Notes under the pieces: generated by a model | Told to the model about the DNA's origin: nothing | Database searches by the model: none | The model's input: only the letters and a program-made list of their open reading frames with translations | Assembly (NCBI RefSeq): GCF_040096355.1 | Contig: NZ_JBBMEX010000001.1 | Span: 320,636-384,635, forward strand | Length of the DNA stretch: 64,000 bases | Source of the DNA: Maccoyibacter intestinihominis | GTDB lineage: Bacteria; Bacillota; Clostridia; Lachnospirales; Lachnospiraceae | Direction: 5' to 3' | Shown: piece after piece, positions 23,900 through 32,239 of the stretch | Position numbering within the stretch: the stretch's first letter is position 1 | How the letters are laid out: each line of letters opens with the position of its first letter | Translations under genes and position numbers: made by a program

Positions 23900-25864
23900 A
23901 TGAAGATCACATTAAAAGATGGCAGTATCAAAGAATACGCAGAGGCAATGAGTGCATACGACATCGCAAGAGATATCAGCGAAGGACTTGCAAGAGCAGC
24001 CTGTGCAGTAGAGATCAATGGAGAAGTCAAAGATTTAAGAACCGTTGTAGACAGTGACTGCGAAATGAACATTTTAACAGCAAAGGACAGTGAAGGACTT
24101 CGTACCGTACGTCATACCTGTTCCCATGTGTTAGCAGAAGCAGTAAAAAGACTGTTTCCAAATGCAAAATTAGCGATCGGACCGTCTATTGACGAGGGAT
24201 TCTACTATGATTTTGAATCCGAGCCGTTTTCGAGAGAAGATTTAGATAACTTAGAAAAAGAAATGAAAAAAATCATCAAAGAAGGCAACCGCTTAGAAAA
24301 ATTTACACTTCCAAGAGAAGAAGCGATTGCATTGATGAAAGAAAAAGAGGAACCATATAAGGTAGAACTGATTGAAGATTTACCGGAAGATGCAGAGATC
24401 TCTTTTTATAAACAGGGCGAAGGATTTACCGACCTCTGTGCAGGACCACACCTGATGAATACCAAGGGGATTAAGGCATATAAGCTGATCTCTTCTTCCA
24501 TGGCATACTGGAGAGGCGATTCTAACAAAGCACAGCTTCAGCGTATCTATGGAACAGCATTTGCAACAAAAGATGAGTTAAATGCATATTTAGAGCATTT
24601 AGAAGACATCAAAAAACGTGACCATAACAAATTAGGACGTGAAATGGAATTATTTACCACGGTAGATGTTATCGGTCAGGGACTTCCTCTGATTATGCCA
24701 AAAGGTGTCCGCATGATCCAGACTTTACAGCGTTGGATTGAAGATTTAGAGGACAATGAGTGGGGATATATCCGTACCAAGACTCCGTTAATGGCAAAAT
24801 CCGACCTGTATAAAATTTCCGGTCACTGGGATCATTATAAAGAGGGAATGTTTGTGTTAGGCGATGAGAGCAAGGACAAAGAAGTATTTGCACTTCGTCC
24901 GATGACCTGCCCATTCCAGTATTATGTATACAAAAATTCCCAGCATTCTTACCGTGAACTGCCACTTCGTTACAGTGAGACATCCACACTGTTCCGTAAT
25001 GAGGATTCCGGTGAAATGCATGGTCTGACCAGAGTACGCCAGTTTACGATCACAGAAGGACATCTGGTCGTAAGACCGGATCAGATGGTAGAGGAATTTA
25101 AGAATTGTATCGCATTAGCACGTCACTGCTTAAAGACCTTAGGATTAGAAGAAGACGTCACCTACCATCTTTCAAAATGGGACCCGGAGAACAAAGAAAA
25201 ATACATTGGAGAACCGGAAGTCTGGGAAGAGACACAGCAGCATATGCGCGATATGATGCATGAACTTGGCATAGAGTTCGTAGAGGATGTCGGAGAAGCT
25301 GCATTCTACGGACCAAAGATCGATATCAATGCAAAAAACGTATATGGAAAAGAAGACACTATGGTAACGATCCAGTGGGATGCACTCTTAGCAGAGCAGT
25401 TTGATATGTATTATATTGATGCAAACGGTGACAAGATTCGTCCTTATATTATCCACCGTACTTCCATGGGATGCTATGAGAGAACCTTAGCATGGCTGAT
25501 CGAGAAGTATGCCGGAAAATTCCCGACCTGGCTTTGCCCGGAACAGGTACGCGTACTGCCGATTTCCGATAAATATGAAGCATATGCAAAAAAAGTAGAA
25601 GCAGAACTTAAGAAAAACGGTGTCTATGTATCTGTGGATGCACGTTCTGAAAAGATCGGTTACAAGATCCGTGAAAGCCGTCTTGCAAAAGTACCATACA
25701 TGTTAGTAGTCGGCGAAAAAGAAGAGGCAGACGGAACAGTTTCCGTCAGAAGCCGTTTTGCCGGTGATGAAGGTGTCAAACCGATCGCAGAGTTCGTAGA
25801 GCAGATCTGCAAAGAAATCCGTACGAAAGAAATCCGTAAGGAAGAAGTGCAGGAACAAAAATAG
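23900..25864 (+). CDS. thrS: threonyl-tRNA synthetase
   Basis: A 654-residue class II aminoacyl-tRNA synthetase that charges tRNA-Thr. Domain order: TGS domain (MKITLKDGSIKEYAEAMSAY), editing domain with HTCSHVLAEAVKRLFP and the C-x-G motif in TDLCAGPH, then the catalytic core with the zinc ligand C337 in MTCPFQYY, motif 2 RNEDSGEMHGLTR, motif 3 MGCYERTLAW, and the C-terminal anticodon-binding domain. I chose ATG 23900, after GAGGAGAGG; upstream frames run into the inverted repeat. It is controlled by the threonine T-box, but an unusually long spacer with two structured elements lies between. Confidence 0.96.
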   Translation: MKITLKDGSIKEYAEAMSAYDIARDISEGLARAACAVEINGEVKDLRTVVDSDCEMNILTAKDSEGLRTVRHTCSHVLAEAVKRLFPNAKLAIGPSIDEGFYYDFESEPFSREDLDNLEKEMKKIIKEGNRLEKFTLPREEAIALMKEKEEPYKVELIEDLPEDAEISFYKQGEGFTDLCAGPHLMNTKGIKAYKLISSSMAYWRGDSNKAQLQRIYGTAFATKDELNAYLEHLEDIKKRDHNKLGREMELFTTVDVIGQGLPLIMPKGVRMIQTLQRWIEDLEDNEWGYIRTKTPLMAKSDLYKISGHWDHYKEGMFVLGDESKDKEVFALRPMTCPFQYYVYKNSQHSYRELPLRYSETSTLFRNEDSGEMHGLTRVRQFTITEGHLVVRPDQMVEEFKNCIALARHCLKTLGLEEDVTYHLSKWDPENKEKYIGEPEVWEETQQHMRDMMHELGIEFVEDVGEAAFYGPKIDINAKNVYGKEDTMVTIQWDALLAEQFDMYYIDANGDKIRPYIIHRTSMGCYERTLAWLIEKYAGKFPTWLCPEQVRVLPISDKYEAYAKKVEAELKKNGVYVSVDARSEKIGYKIRESRLAKVPYMLVVGEKEEADGTVSVRSRFAGDEGVKPIAEFVEQICKEIRTKEIRKEEVQEQK

Positions 25865-25887
25865 AAAAAAATTTTTGAAAATTTTTT

Positions 25888-25954
25888 AAGAATAAATCTC
25901 CCTCTTCTTACACACCCTAAAGTGGCAGAAAGAAGAAAGGAGATTTATTTTTAT
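25888..25954 (+). terminator. hairpin after thrS that covers the ribosome site of the next gene
   Basis: AATAAATCTCC with the following CTCTTCTT (25891-25909) pairs with AGAAGAAAGGAGATTTATT (25931-25949), about 18 pairs, followed by T-rich sequence. It has the form of a terminator, but the 3' arm contains the AAGGAG ribosome site of the DUF1540 gene, so in a read-through RNA that site would be hidden. Confidence 0.6.
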
Positions 25955-26267
25955 GACAAAATTAGAGTGTTCCGTTAAAAACTGCGTTTACAATGAAGAA
26001 CCTTACTGCTGTAAGGGAGATATCATGGTAGAAGGAAGAGATGCAAAAAACACAAGCGAGACAGCATGTGCAAGTTTTCAGGAGAGAACAAAAGACTGCT
26101 GTTCAAACGCTGTTGGTCACAAGAGCGAAAACATTGATGTCGATTGTGAGGCAGTAAAATGCATTTATAACGAAAGCTGTAAATGCAGTGCAAACCGTAT
26201 CGGAATCGTTGGCGGTAATGCAAAAGACAGTGCAGACACACAGTGTGCCAGCTTTTGTTGTCAATAA
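25953..26267 (+). CDS. cysteine-rich protein with two DUF1540 repeats
   Basis: A 104-residue protein made of two similar halves, each of the DUF1540 type: LECSVKNCVYNEEPYCCKGD with CASF, and DCEAVKCIYNESCKCSANRI with CASFCC. The C-x(4-5)-C-x-YN-x(3-4)-C-x-C pattern and the later C-x-S-F are the family hallmark and suggest metal binding, but no function is established. It starts at an ATG inside the U-rich end of the hairpin described above, whose 3' arm contains its ribosome site. It is monocistronic by spacing; the next gene has its own promoter. Confidence 0.8.
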   Translation: MTKLECSVKNCVYNEEPYCCKGDIMVEGRDAKNTSETACASFQERTKDCCSNAVGHKSENIDVDCEAVKCIYNESCKCSANRIGIVGGNAKDSADTQCASFCCQ

Positions 26268-26312
26268 TTAGCGATTAAGGGAGAAACTTCACGAAAAATT
26301 CAAAGTAGGCAC

Positions 26313-26341
26313 TTGTAAAAAGTCGTCATACGAAGTACAAT
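26313..26341 (+). promoter_or_regulatory. promoter of the phospholipase-like gene, flanked by an inverted repeat
   Basis: TTGTAA (26313-26318), 17-base spacer, TACAAT (26336-26341). The promoter is bracketed by a perfect 12-base inverted repeat, CACGAAAAATTC (26290-26301) and GAATTTTTCGTG (26368-26379). The right arm runs up to the ribosome site. Confidence 0.5.
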
Positions 26342-26389
26342 AGCTATGTAATTGCAGTTGTACAAAAGAATTTTTCGTGGAGGCATTAC

Positions 26390-26986
26390 ATGAGAAAGAA
26401 GTCACATATTTCATTAGCCCGCGATATTGTCCGTAATTCAGAGGATGAAGGGCTGAGAAAGCACAAATGGGCTTTTTATTTAGGAAGTATCCTGCCAGAC
26501 ATCAAACCTTCCTTTTTGTATAAAAAGCATGAAATTGACGGAACTTTTGAACAGGTAAAAAAAGAAGTAAGAGAATTGTCAGACTCGCACGGAAAGTATA
26601 GGGAACATGCGACAAAGTATTACAGGGATCTTGGTCAGATCACCCATTATATAGCGGATTATTTTACTTTTCCGCATAACAGAACGTATCCGGGCAATCT
26701 AAAGGATCACTGTTCCTATGAAGAAGTACTAAAGCTGAGATTACGAGAGTATTTAAAGACAGATAAAAAAGACAGATGGCCTTTTGTACAGTGTCATTTT
26801 GGCAGTGCAGAAGCGTTGTGTGACTTTATTAAATTACGACATGAGGAATATTTAAGACGAAAGATAGATGTCGAGGAAGATATTCGGCATATTGTATCAT
26901 TAAATTACCAGGTAGTAGAGGGAATCAGGCAGTTAGCAGAGCAGGGAAAGTTGCATCAGTACCTGTCAAAGAAGAGGGCTGCATAA
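26390..26986 (+). CDS. zinc-dependent phospholipase C family protein
   Basis: A 198-residue protein of the zinc-dependent phospholipase C / S1-P1-like family found widely in clostridia. Candidate metal ligands are H5 in KKSHISLAR, the aspartate in SILPDIKPS, and histidines in SHGKYREHATKYYRDLGQI, THYIADYFTFPHN and a further H in the second half. No signal peptide is visible, so it is probably intracellular, unlike classic alpha-toxins. It follows a GTGGAGG ribosome site. lgt begins 19 bp after its stop, so the two probably share a transcript. Substrate unknown. Confidence 0.75.
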   Translation: MRKKSHISLARDIVRNSEDEGLRKHKWAFYLGSILPDIKPSFLYKKHEIDGTFEQVKKEVRELSDSHGKYREHATKYYRDLGQITHYIADYFTFPHNRTYPGNLKDHCSYEEVLKLRLREYLKTDKKDRWPFVQCHFGSAEALCDFIKLRHEEYLRRKIDVEEDIRHIVSLNYQVVEGIRQLAEQGKLHQYLSKKRAA

Positions 26987-27005
26987 CTGCAGTAAGGCAA
27001 GCAGT

Positions 27006-27872
27006 ATGGATTGGAGTATTCGTTTCCCGCATTTGGGAATCTATTTAGAACATGTGGGGAAAAATTTTACAGTCTTTGGGATTTCCATAGCATATTACGG
27101 CGTGATCATCGCCGTGGGAATGTTAGCAGGAATCCTTCTGGCTACATATGAGGCCAAAAGAACCGGGCAGAATCCCGATGATTATTTTGACTTGGCGATC
27201 ATTGCCATTATCTGCTCCGTGATCGGAGCGAGATTGTATTATGTCATATTTTCGTGGGATCTGTATAAGGACAACCTGTGGAGTATTTTAAATCTGCGCC
27301 AGGGTGGACTGGCGATCTACGGAGGCGTGATTGCTGCAATTATTACAGCAGTTGTCTTTGCGAAGGTCAAGGGGCTTTCATTTCCGAGATTGGCAGATAC
27401 GGCAGGTCTGGGTCTGATCTTAGGTCAGATCATCGGAAGATGGGGCAACTTCTTTAACAGGGAAGCATTTGGCGGTTATACAGACGGACTGTTAGCGATG
27501 CAGCTTCCGGTCAGTGCTGTCAGAGACAGTGATATTTCAAAAGAGCTTGCCGAACACATCGTGGAGATCGGAGGAGTATCTTACATTCAGGTACATCCGA
27601 CGTTTTTGTACGAATCCCTGTGGAATCTGGTATTGCTGGTGATCCTATTGCTGATCAGAAAGAGGAAGAAGTTCGAGGGAGAGATTTTTCTGCTGTACTT
27701 AGCAGGATATGGGATCGGACGGGCATGGATTGAAGGTCTTAGAACAGACCAGCTCCTGATTCCGGGAACTTCCGTTGCAGTTTCGCAGGTATTAGCAGTA
27801 GTATTAGCAGTCGTTTCGGTGATGATGCTTATCATACTTAGGAAAAAAGCAGTGAGCAGGAAACAGCAATAA
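27006..27872 (+). CDS. lgt: prolipoprotein diacylglyceryl transferase
   Basis: A 288-residue membrane enzyme with about seven helices that attaches diacylglycerol to the lipobox cysteine of lipoproteins. Family landmarks: the N-terminal FGISIAYYGVIIAVGMLAG, then GARLYYVIFSWD, the signature GLILGQIIGRWGNFFNREAFG, and HPTFLYESLWN. The last helices lead to a basic tail (RKKAVSRKQQ). It lies downstream of the phospholipase-like gene and 24 bp upstream of the Spo0E-like gene. Length and motifs are standard. Confidence 0.96.
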   Translation: MDWSIRFPHLGIYLEHVGKNFTVFGISIAYYGVIIAVGMLAGILLATYEAKRTGQNPDDYFDLAIIAIICSVIGARLYYVIFSWDLYKDNLWSILNLRQGGLAIYGGVIAAIITAVVFAKVKGLSFPRLADTAGLGLILGQIIGRWGNFFNREAFGGYTDGLLAMQLPVSAVRDSDISKELAEHIVEIGGVSYIQVHPTFLYESLWNLVLLVILLLIRKRKKFEGEIFLLYLAGYGIGRAWIEGLRTDQLLIPGTSVAVSQVLAVVLAVVSVMMLIILRKKAVSRKQQ

Positions 27873-27896
27873 CATTTTGACTAAGGAGCGATATGG

Positions 27897-28055
27897 ATGC
27901 AGGAAAAAGAAACATTACAGGAACAGATTGAAATAGCAAGAAAAAGACTGGACGAAGCATATGCCTTTGGTAATGATATTGAAGGATGCTACGAACTGAG
28001 CAGAGAAGTGGACCGCATGATCGAGCGGTATTTAGACCTCAGTGAGAACAATTAA
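27897..28055 (+). CDS. Spo0E-like aspartyl-phosphate phosphatase
   Basis: A 52-residue two-helix protein: QEQIEIARKRLDEAYAFG, then CYELSREVDRMIERYLDL. This matches the Spo0E family pattern, with the signature S-x-x-x-D (SREVD) in the second helix. Spo0E proteins dephosphorylate Spo0A-phosphate and delay sporulation; spo0A itself lies about 28 kb away in this window. An AAGGAG site eight bases before ATG 27897 supports translation; the ATG at 27893 is out of frame. Small size makes the family call less certain, but the spacing of hydrophobic residues and the SxxxD motif agree. It ends before a terminator. Confidence 0.75.
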   Translation: MQEKETLQEQIEIARKRLDEAYAFGNDIEGCYELSREVDRMIERYLDLSENN

Positions 28056-28107
28056 ATAATGTCTGGAAACTAGATACAAGAGAAGAAACATAAAGATGGT
28101 AAGAGCA

Positions 28108-28150
28108 AAGGAAAGCATTGTAGAGATACAGTGTTTTCCTTTTTTTATTT
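28108..28150 (+). terminator. terminator before the dcw cluster
   Basis: AAGGAAAGCA (28109-28118) pairs with TGTTTTCCTT (28132-28141), one mismatch, followed by TTTTTTATTTTT. Confidence 0.75.
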
Positions 28151-28187
28151 TTCACACCCTAATCTTTCTTAAAAATACTGGAAACAC

Positions 28188-28260
28188 TTGCTTTTTACCC
28201 ACTGGTGGAGTAAAATGGATATAAAAGTGGGTGAAAGTGGTTGATAGTGGTACAAAGTGG
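28188..28260 (+). promoter_or_regulatory. mraZ promoter with MraZ-type operator repeats
   Basis: TTGCTT (28188-28193), 17-base spacer, TAAAAT (28211-28216). Directly downstream GTGG recurs four times with an exact 10-base period (28227, 28237, 28247, 28257), within units such as AAAGTGGGTG. MraZ is known to bind tandem TGGG-type repeats with this helical spacing in its own promoter. This fits autoregulation of the division cluster. Confidence 0.7.
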
Positions 28261-28325
28261 TGGATAAGTTGATAACTTTGTGGATAACACGAAAAAAATA
28301 GCCACGGTAAGTAGGTGAGTGTCAG

Positions 28326-28757
28326 ATGTTCATGGGAGAATACAATCATACAATCGATGCAAAAGGCAGAATGATCGTTCCGTCTAAGTTCAGAGAGCAG
28401 CTTGGAAACGAGTTTGTTGTAACAAAAGGACTGGATGGATGTCTGTTTGTATATCCAAATGAAGAATGGCACAATATTGAAGAAAAATTTAGAAATGTCC
28501 CACTTACCACAAAAGATGCAAGAAAATTCTCACGTTTCTTCTTCGCCGGAGCAGCCACCTGTGAGTTAGACAAGCAGGGAAGAATCCTGATACCACCGGT
28601 TTTAAGGGAATTTGCTGATTTACAGAAGGATGTCGTATCCGTTGGAGTACTCAACCGGATCGAGATCTGGAGCAAAGACAACTGGCTGGATTGCAATTCC
28701 TATGATGACATGGACGAAATTGCAGAGCATATGGCAGATTTGGGATTGAGTATCTAG
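28326..28757 (+). CDS. mraZ: transcriptional regulator MraZ
   Basis: A 143-residue MraZ protein with two SpoVT/AbrB-like swapped-hairpin repeats: MFMGEYNHTIDAKGRMIVPS and FFAGAATCELDKQGRILIPP, each with the D-x-(K/Q)-GR signature. It forms a ring that binds the repeats in its promoter. It opens the division and wall cluster, with rsmH 36 bp downstream. The GTGG repeats just upstream are its likely operator. Confidence 0.96.
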   Translation: MFMGEYNHTIDAKGRMIVPSKFREQLGNEFVVTKGLDGCLFVYPNEEWHNIEEKFRNVPLTTKDARKFSRFFFAGAATCELDKQGRILIPPVLREFADLQKDVVSVGVLNRIEIWSKDNWLDCNSYDDMDEIAEHMADLGLSI

Positions 28758-28793
28758 GATAAGAAATCAAAAACGACGGGATAGGAGAACGAT

Positions 28794-29732
28794 ATGGAAT
28801 TTCATCATACATCCGTATTATTAAATGAGACAATTGACAATCTGAACATCAAACCGAATGGCATCTATGTCGATGGAACCTTAGGTGGAGGCGGACATGC
28901 CTTAGAGGTTGCAAAGAGATTAGAGAAAGGTGGCAGACTGATCGGTATCGATCAGGATGAAGATGCGATCTTAGCAGCAACGGAGAGATTAAAAGACTAT
29001 AAGGACCGAGTTACGGTTGTACGCAGCAATTACTGCAATATGCGTAAGGAACTGAAAGCTCTTGGGATTGACAAGGTAGACGGTATTGTCTTAGATCTTG
29101 GTGTATCTTCCTTTCAGTTAGACACACCGGAGCGTGGTTTTACTTATATGGAAGAAAATGCTCCACTGGATATGCGGATGGATCAAAGGGAAAGCCGTAC
29201 AGCGAAAGACATTGTCAATACCTACAGTGAAAAAGAACTGTATCGGATCATCCGGGATTTCGGAGAAGACAAATTTGCAAAAAATATCGCAAAGCACATT
29301 GTGGCAGCGAGAGAAAAACAACCCATTGAAACAACCGGAGAGCTGACAGCGATCATCCGTTCAGCAATTCCGAAAAAAGTACAGATGAGTGGCGGACATC
29401 CGGCAAAACGTACCTTTCAGGCAATCAGGATTGAATTGAACCGGGAATTAGAAGTGTTGCAGGATACACTCGATGATATGATAGAACTTTTAAATGAAGA
29501 TGGAAGGATCTGCATCATTACTTTCCACTCATTAGAAGATAGAATCGTAAAGACCATATTTAAAAAGAATGAAAACCCATGCACATGCCCAAGTGACTTT
29601 CCGGTTTGTGTATGTGGCAAGGAATCCAAGGGGAAAGTCATTACAAGAAAGCCGATTTTGCCGGGGGAAGAGGAATTGAGAGAAAATTCAAGGTCCAAGA
29701 GTGCAAAATTGCGTGTGTTCGAGAGAAGGTAA
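28794..29732 (+). CDS. rsmH: 16S rRNA (cytosine-1402 N4) methyltransferase
   Basis: A 312-residue S-adenosylmethionine-dependent enzyme that methylates C1402 in the decoding centre of 16S rRNA. It opens with HHTSVLLNETIDNL, then the SAM-binding GTLGGGGHALEVAKRL, DGIVLDLGVSSFQLD, GHPAKRTFQAIRIELNREL and ICIITFHSLEDRIVK. A C-terminal cysteine cluster (CTCPSDFPVCVCG) is typical of Gram-positive members. The ftsL gene starts 26 bp after it. Confidence 0.96.
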   Translation: MEFHHTSVLLNETIDNLNIKPNGIYVDGTLGGGGHALEVAKRLEKGGRLIGIDQDEDAILAATERLKDYKDRVTVVRSNYCNMRKELKALGIDKVDGIVLDLGVSSFQLDTPERGFTYMEENAPLDMRMDQRESRTAKDIVNTYSEKELYRIIRDFGEDKFAKNIAKHIVAAREKQPIETTGELTAIIRSAIPKKVQMSGGHPAKRTFQAIRIELNRELEVLQDTLDDMIELLNEDGRICIITFHSLEDRIVKTIFKKNENPCTCPSDFPVCVCGKESKGKVITRKPILPGEEELRENSRSKSAKLRVFERR

Positions 29733-29758
29733 AAGACAAAAAAGCGGAGGTGTCTAAA

Positions 29759-30238
29759 ATGGAGCAGAATCAGTATCGGATGTATGTAGACGGAAATACG
29801 GTACGCAAGGCAGAAGCACTGCCGAAAGACGACAGACAGGAAAGAATCAGAAGAGAACGTGAAGAACAGAGAGCTAGAAACAGAAAAATAGCAAAGAGAA
29901 ATCAGGCAAGAGAACTGCGTATGAGCCGCAGATATGTGGCATTTTTGGCAGTTGCAGTAAGTATTACCTGTCTGGTATGTGCAGCATATGTGCATTTACA
30001 GGCAGATATTACCACCAGAATGAGTAATATTTCAGCTTTAGAAAAAGAAATTGCAGATTTAAAGACAGATAATGACACCACATTAAAAAGAGTCAATACC
30101 TCTATCAATCTGAATGAGATTAAAGAAAAAGCAATCGCAGAATTGGGGATGGTCTATGCAGCACCGGATCAAGTTGCTTACTATAGTATTGAGGATTCAG
30201 ACTACATGACACAGTATGAAGAAATTCCGGGAAAGTAG
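29759..30238 (+). CDS. ftsL: FtsL-like cell division protein
   Basis: A 159-residue bitopic membrane protein in the usual FtsL position. A long basic cytoplasmic part (REREEQRARNRKIAKRNQAR) is followed by one membrane helix at about residues 59-80 and an extracellular coiled coil (ISALEKEIADLKTDNDTTLK, then INLNEIKEKAIAELGM) that would pair with DivIC and contact DivIB. FtsL sequences diverge strongly, so the call depends on layout and position. I chose ATG 29759, after GGAGG; a longer frame from 29606 only reads over the end of rsmH. Confidence 0.8.
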   Translation: MEQNQYRMYVDGNTVRKAEALPKDDRQERIRREREEQRARNRKIAKRNQARELRMSRRYVAFLAVAVSITCLVCAAYVHLQADITTRMSNISALEKEIADLKTDNDTTLKRVNTSINLNEIKEKAIAELGMVYAAPDQVAYYSIEDSDYMTQYEEIPGK

Positions 30239-30250
30239 TGTGGTGGAAGA

Positions 30251-32170
30251 TTGAAGGCAAGACGGAAAAAGGAACTGGCAAAGTTTCCGCGAAAAATGCG
30301 AAAAAAACTGATTGTCACATTTTTAACGATTACAATACTTTTAGTCGCATTAATCGGCAGAATTATGTATATTGAAGTGACAAGTGGCGAAAAATATGAA
30401 AAAATCGTTTTAACCCAGCAGGAATATGACAGTACCATACTGCCGTATCAGCGTGGGGATATTGTCGATGCCAAAGGTACGGTACTTGCAACCAGTGTAG
30501 ATGTCTATAACGTAATCTTAGATTGCAAGGTGTTAAACAGTAAAGAAGAGTATTTACAGCCGACCATTGAGGCACTGACCTCCTGCTTTGAGGATTTAAA
30601 AGCAGAAGATCTGTACAAGTTAGCAGAAGAAAAACCGAAGAGTCAGTACAACAAGATTTTGCGCAGACTTCCTTATGATAAAGTGCAGAAATTTGTGGAA
30701 TTGCAGAATGATACCAAGAACCATCCTTATATCAAAGGTGTATGGATGGAAAAAGAATATCTCCGTGAATATCCTTACGGTTCCCTTGCGGCTTCCGTCA
30801 TTGGATATACGACTTCAGGAAACCTTGGAATCGGAGGTCTTGAGGATTCTTATAACGATACATTAAATGGAGTCAACGGAAGAGAGTACGGTTATCTGAA
30901 TTCAGACAGTAACTTTGAAAAAACCATCAAAGAACCGGTCAACGGAAAGACGGTAGTATCGACGATTGATGTCAATATTCAGTCGGTGGTGGAGAAAAAG
31001 CTCAAAGAATTTAACGATGCCTGCAAAAATGGTGCGGAGGAAGGCGAGGGCAGTAAAAATACGGCTGCCATTGTCATGAATCCGAACAATGGGGAAATTT
31101 ATGCTATGGCAAATTATCCGACCTTTGATCTGAATGATCCAAGAGATTTAAGCGCATATTACAGTGAAGAACAAATCAAAGCCATGAGTGAAGATGAGCA
31201 GTTGGAGGCTTTGAATAAAATCTGGCAGAATTTCTGCGTGACACAGACCTATGAGCCGGGCTCTACCGTAAAACCTCTGACCGTTGCAACCGGACTCGAA
31301 ACAGGGGCATTAACCGGAAATGAGACCTATGTCTGCGACGGAAAGGAGCAGGTCGGCGGTCACACCATCCACTGTGTTAATCGGAGCGGTCATGGACTCT
31401 TAACCATAGAACAGTCTATCATGGAGTCCTGTAATGATGCCCTGATGCAGATGTCCTATGCAATACAAAAAGAAAATTTATTAAAATATCAGAAAATATT
31501 TGGCTTTGGTCAAAAGACGGGAATCGACCTTCCGGGCGAGGCAAGAACCGACTCTTTAATGTATACCTTAGAGACTATGGATGATGCTTCCTTAGCAACG
31601 AACTCTTTTGGACAGAACTTCAATGTTACGATGGTACAGATGGCGAGTGCATTTTCCTCTTTAATTAATGGTGGAAATTATTATAAACCTCATGTGGTAA
31701 AAAAAATCACGGATGAGAACGGAAACCTGATTGAAGAGAACAAAGGCGAACTGTTAAAACAGACATTGTCAAAAGATACCTGTAATATGGTTAAGCAGTA
31801 TCTGTATAAAACGGTCTCGGAAGGAACCGGAAAGACGGCAAAAGTGCCGGGATATTCCATGGGTGGTAAAACCGGTACGGCACAGAAATATGAAACCATT
31901 GAAGAAGATGGTGTCAAAAAGACACAGCGTGCACAAGGAAAATATCTGGTATCTTTTATCGGATATGTGCCGCAGGAGAATCCGCAGGTGGTAATCTATG
32001 TCGTAATTGATGAACCGAATGTCGCAGACCAGGCGCACAGTTCCTATGCACAGAATATTACAAGAGAAATTTTAAAAGAAATACTTCCATATCTGAATAT
32101 TTATCAGGATGAAGAGTACGATCAGGAAAAAGTGGTCGACTTAGATATCATGGGAAATCCGGTACAGTAA
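30251..32170 (+). CDS. class B penicillin-binding protein (FtsI/PBP2B type)
   Basis: A 639-residue transpeptidase that cross-links peptidoglycan at the septum. One N-terminal membrane helix (LIVTFLTITILLVALIGRIM), a dimerisation domain with RGDIVDAKGTVLATS, and a transpeptidase domain with S338-T-V-K (active-site serine), S393-C-N and K540-T-G-T. No PASTA domains follow. The start is a TTG at 30251 just behind GGTGGA; the first in-frame ATG, codon 16, has no ribosome site. It lies 12 bp after ftsL, as ftsI does in many clusters. A second class B PBP gene follows, so division and sporulation roles may be split between them. Confidence 0.9.
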   Translation: MKARRKKELAKFPRKMRKKLIVTFLTITILLVALIGRIMYIEVTSGEKYEKIVLTQQEYDSTILPYQRGDIVDAKGTVLATSVDVYNVILDCKVLNSKEEYLQPTIEALTSCFEDLKAEDLYKLAEEKPKSQYNKILRRLPYDKVQKFVELQNDTKNHPYIKGVWMEKEYLREYPYGSLAASVIGYTTSGNLGIGGLEDSYNDTLNGVNGREYGYLNSDSNFEKTIKEPVNGKTVVSTIDVNIQSVVEKKLKEFNDACKNGAEEGEGSKNTAAIVMNPNNGEIYAMANYPTFDLNDPRDLSAYYSEEQIKAMSEDEQLEALNKIWQNFCVTQTYEPGSTVKPLTVATGLETGALTGNETYVCDGKEQVGGHTIHCVNRSGHGLLTIEQSIMESCNDALMQMSYAIQKENLLKYQKIFGFGQKTGIDLPGEARTDSLMYTLETMDDASLATNSFGQNFNVTMVQMASAFSSLINGGNYYKPHVVKKITDENGNLIEENKGELLKQTLSKDTCNMVKQYLYKTVSEGTGKTAKVPGYSMGGKTGTAQKYETIEEDGVKKTQRAQGKYLVSFIGYVPQENPQVVIYVVIDEPNVADQAHSSYAQNITREILKEILPYLNIYQDEEYDQEKVVDLDIMGNPVQ

Positions 32171-32239
32171 AGCAGAATATCACATAACCTCATCAAAGTT
32201 GTAATAGATTATACTAACTTCTTTTATGGGGTTATACCT

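Noticed and set aside
28227..28260. Tandem GTGG repeats as a CRISPR or minisatellite
   Set aside because: Ten-base units without spacers, directly after the mraZ -10 box, fit MraZ operators far better.
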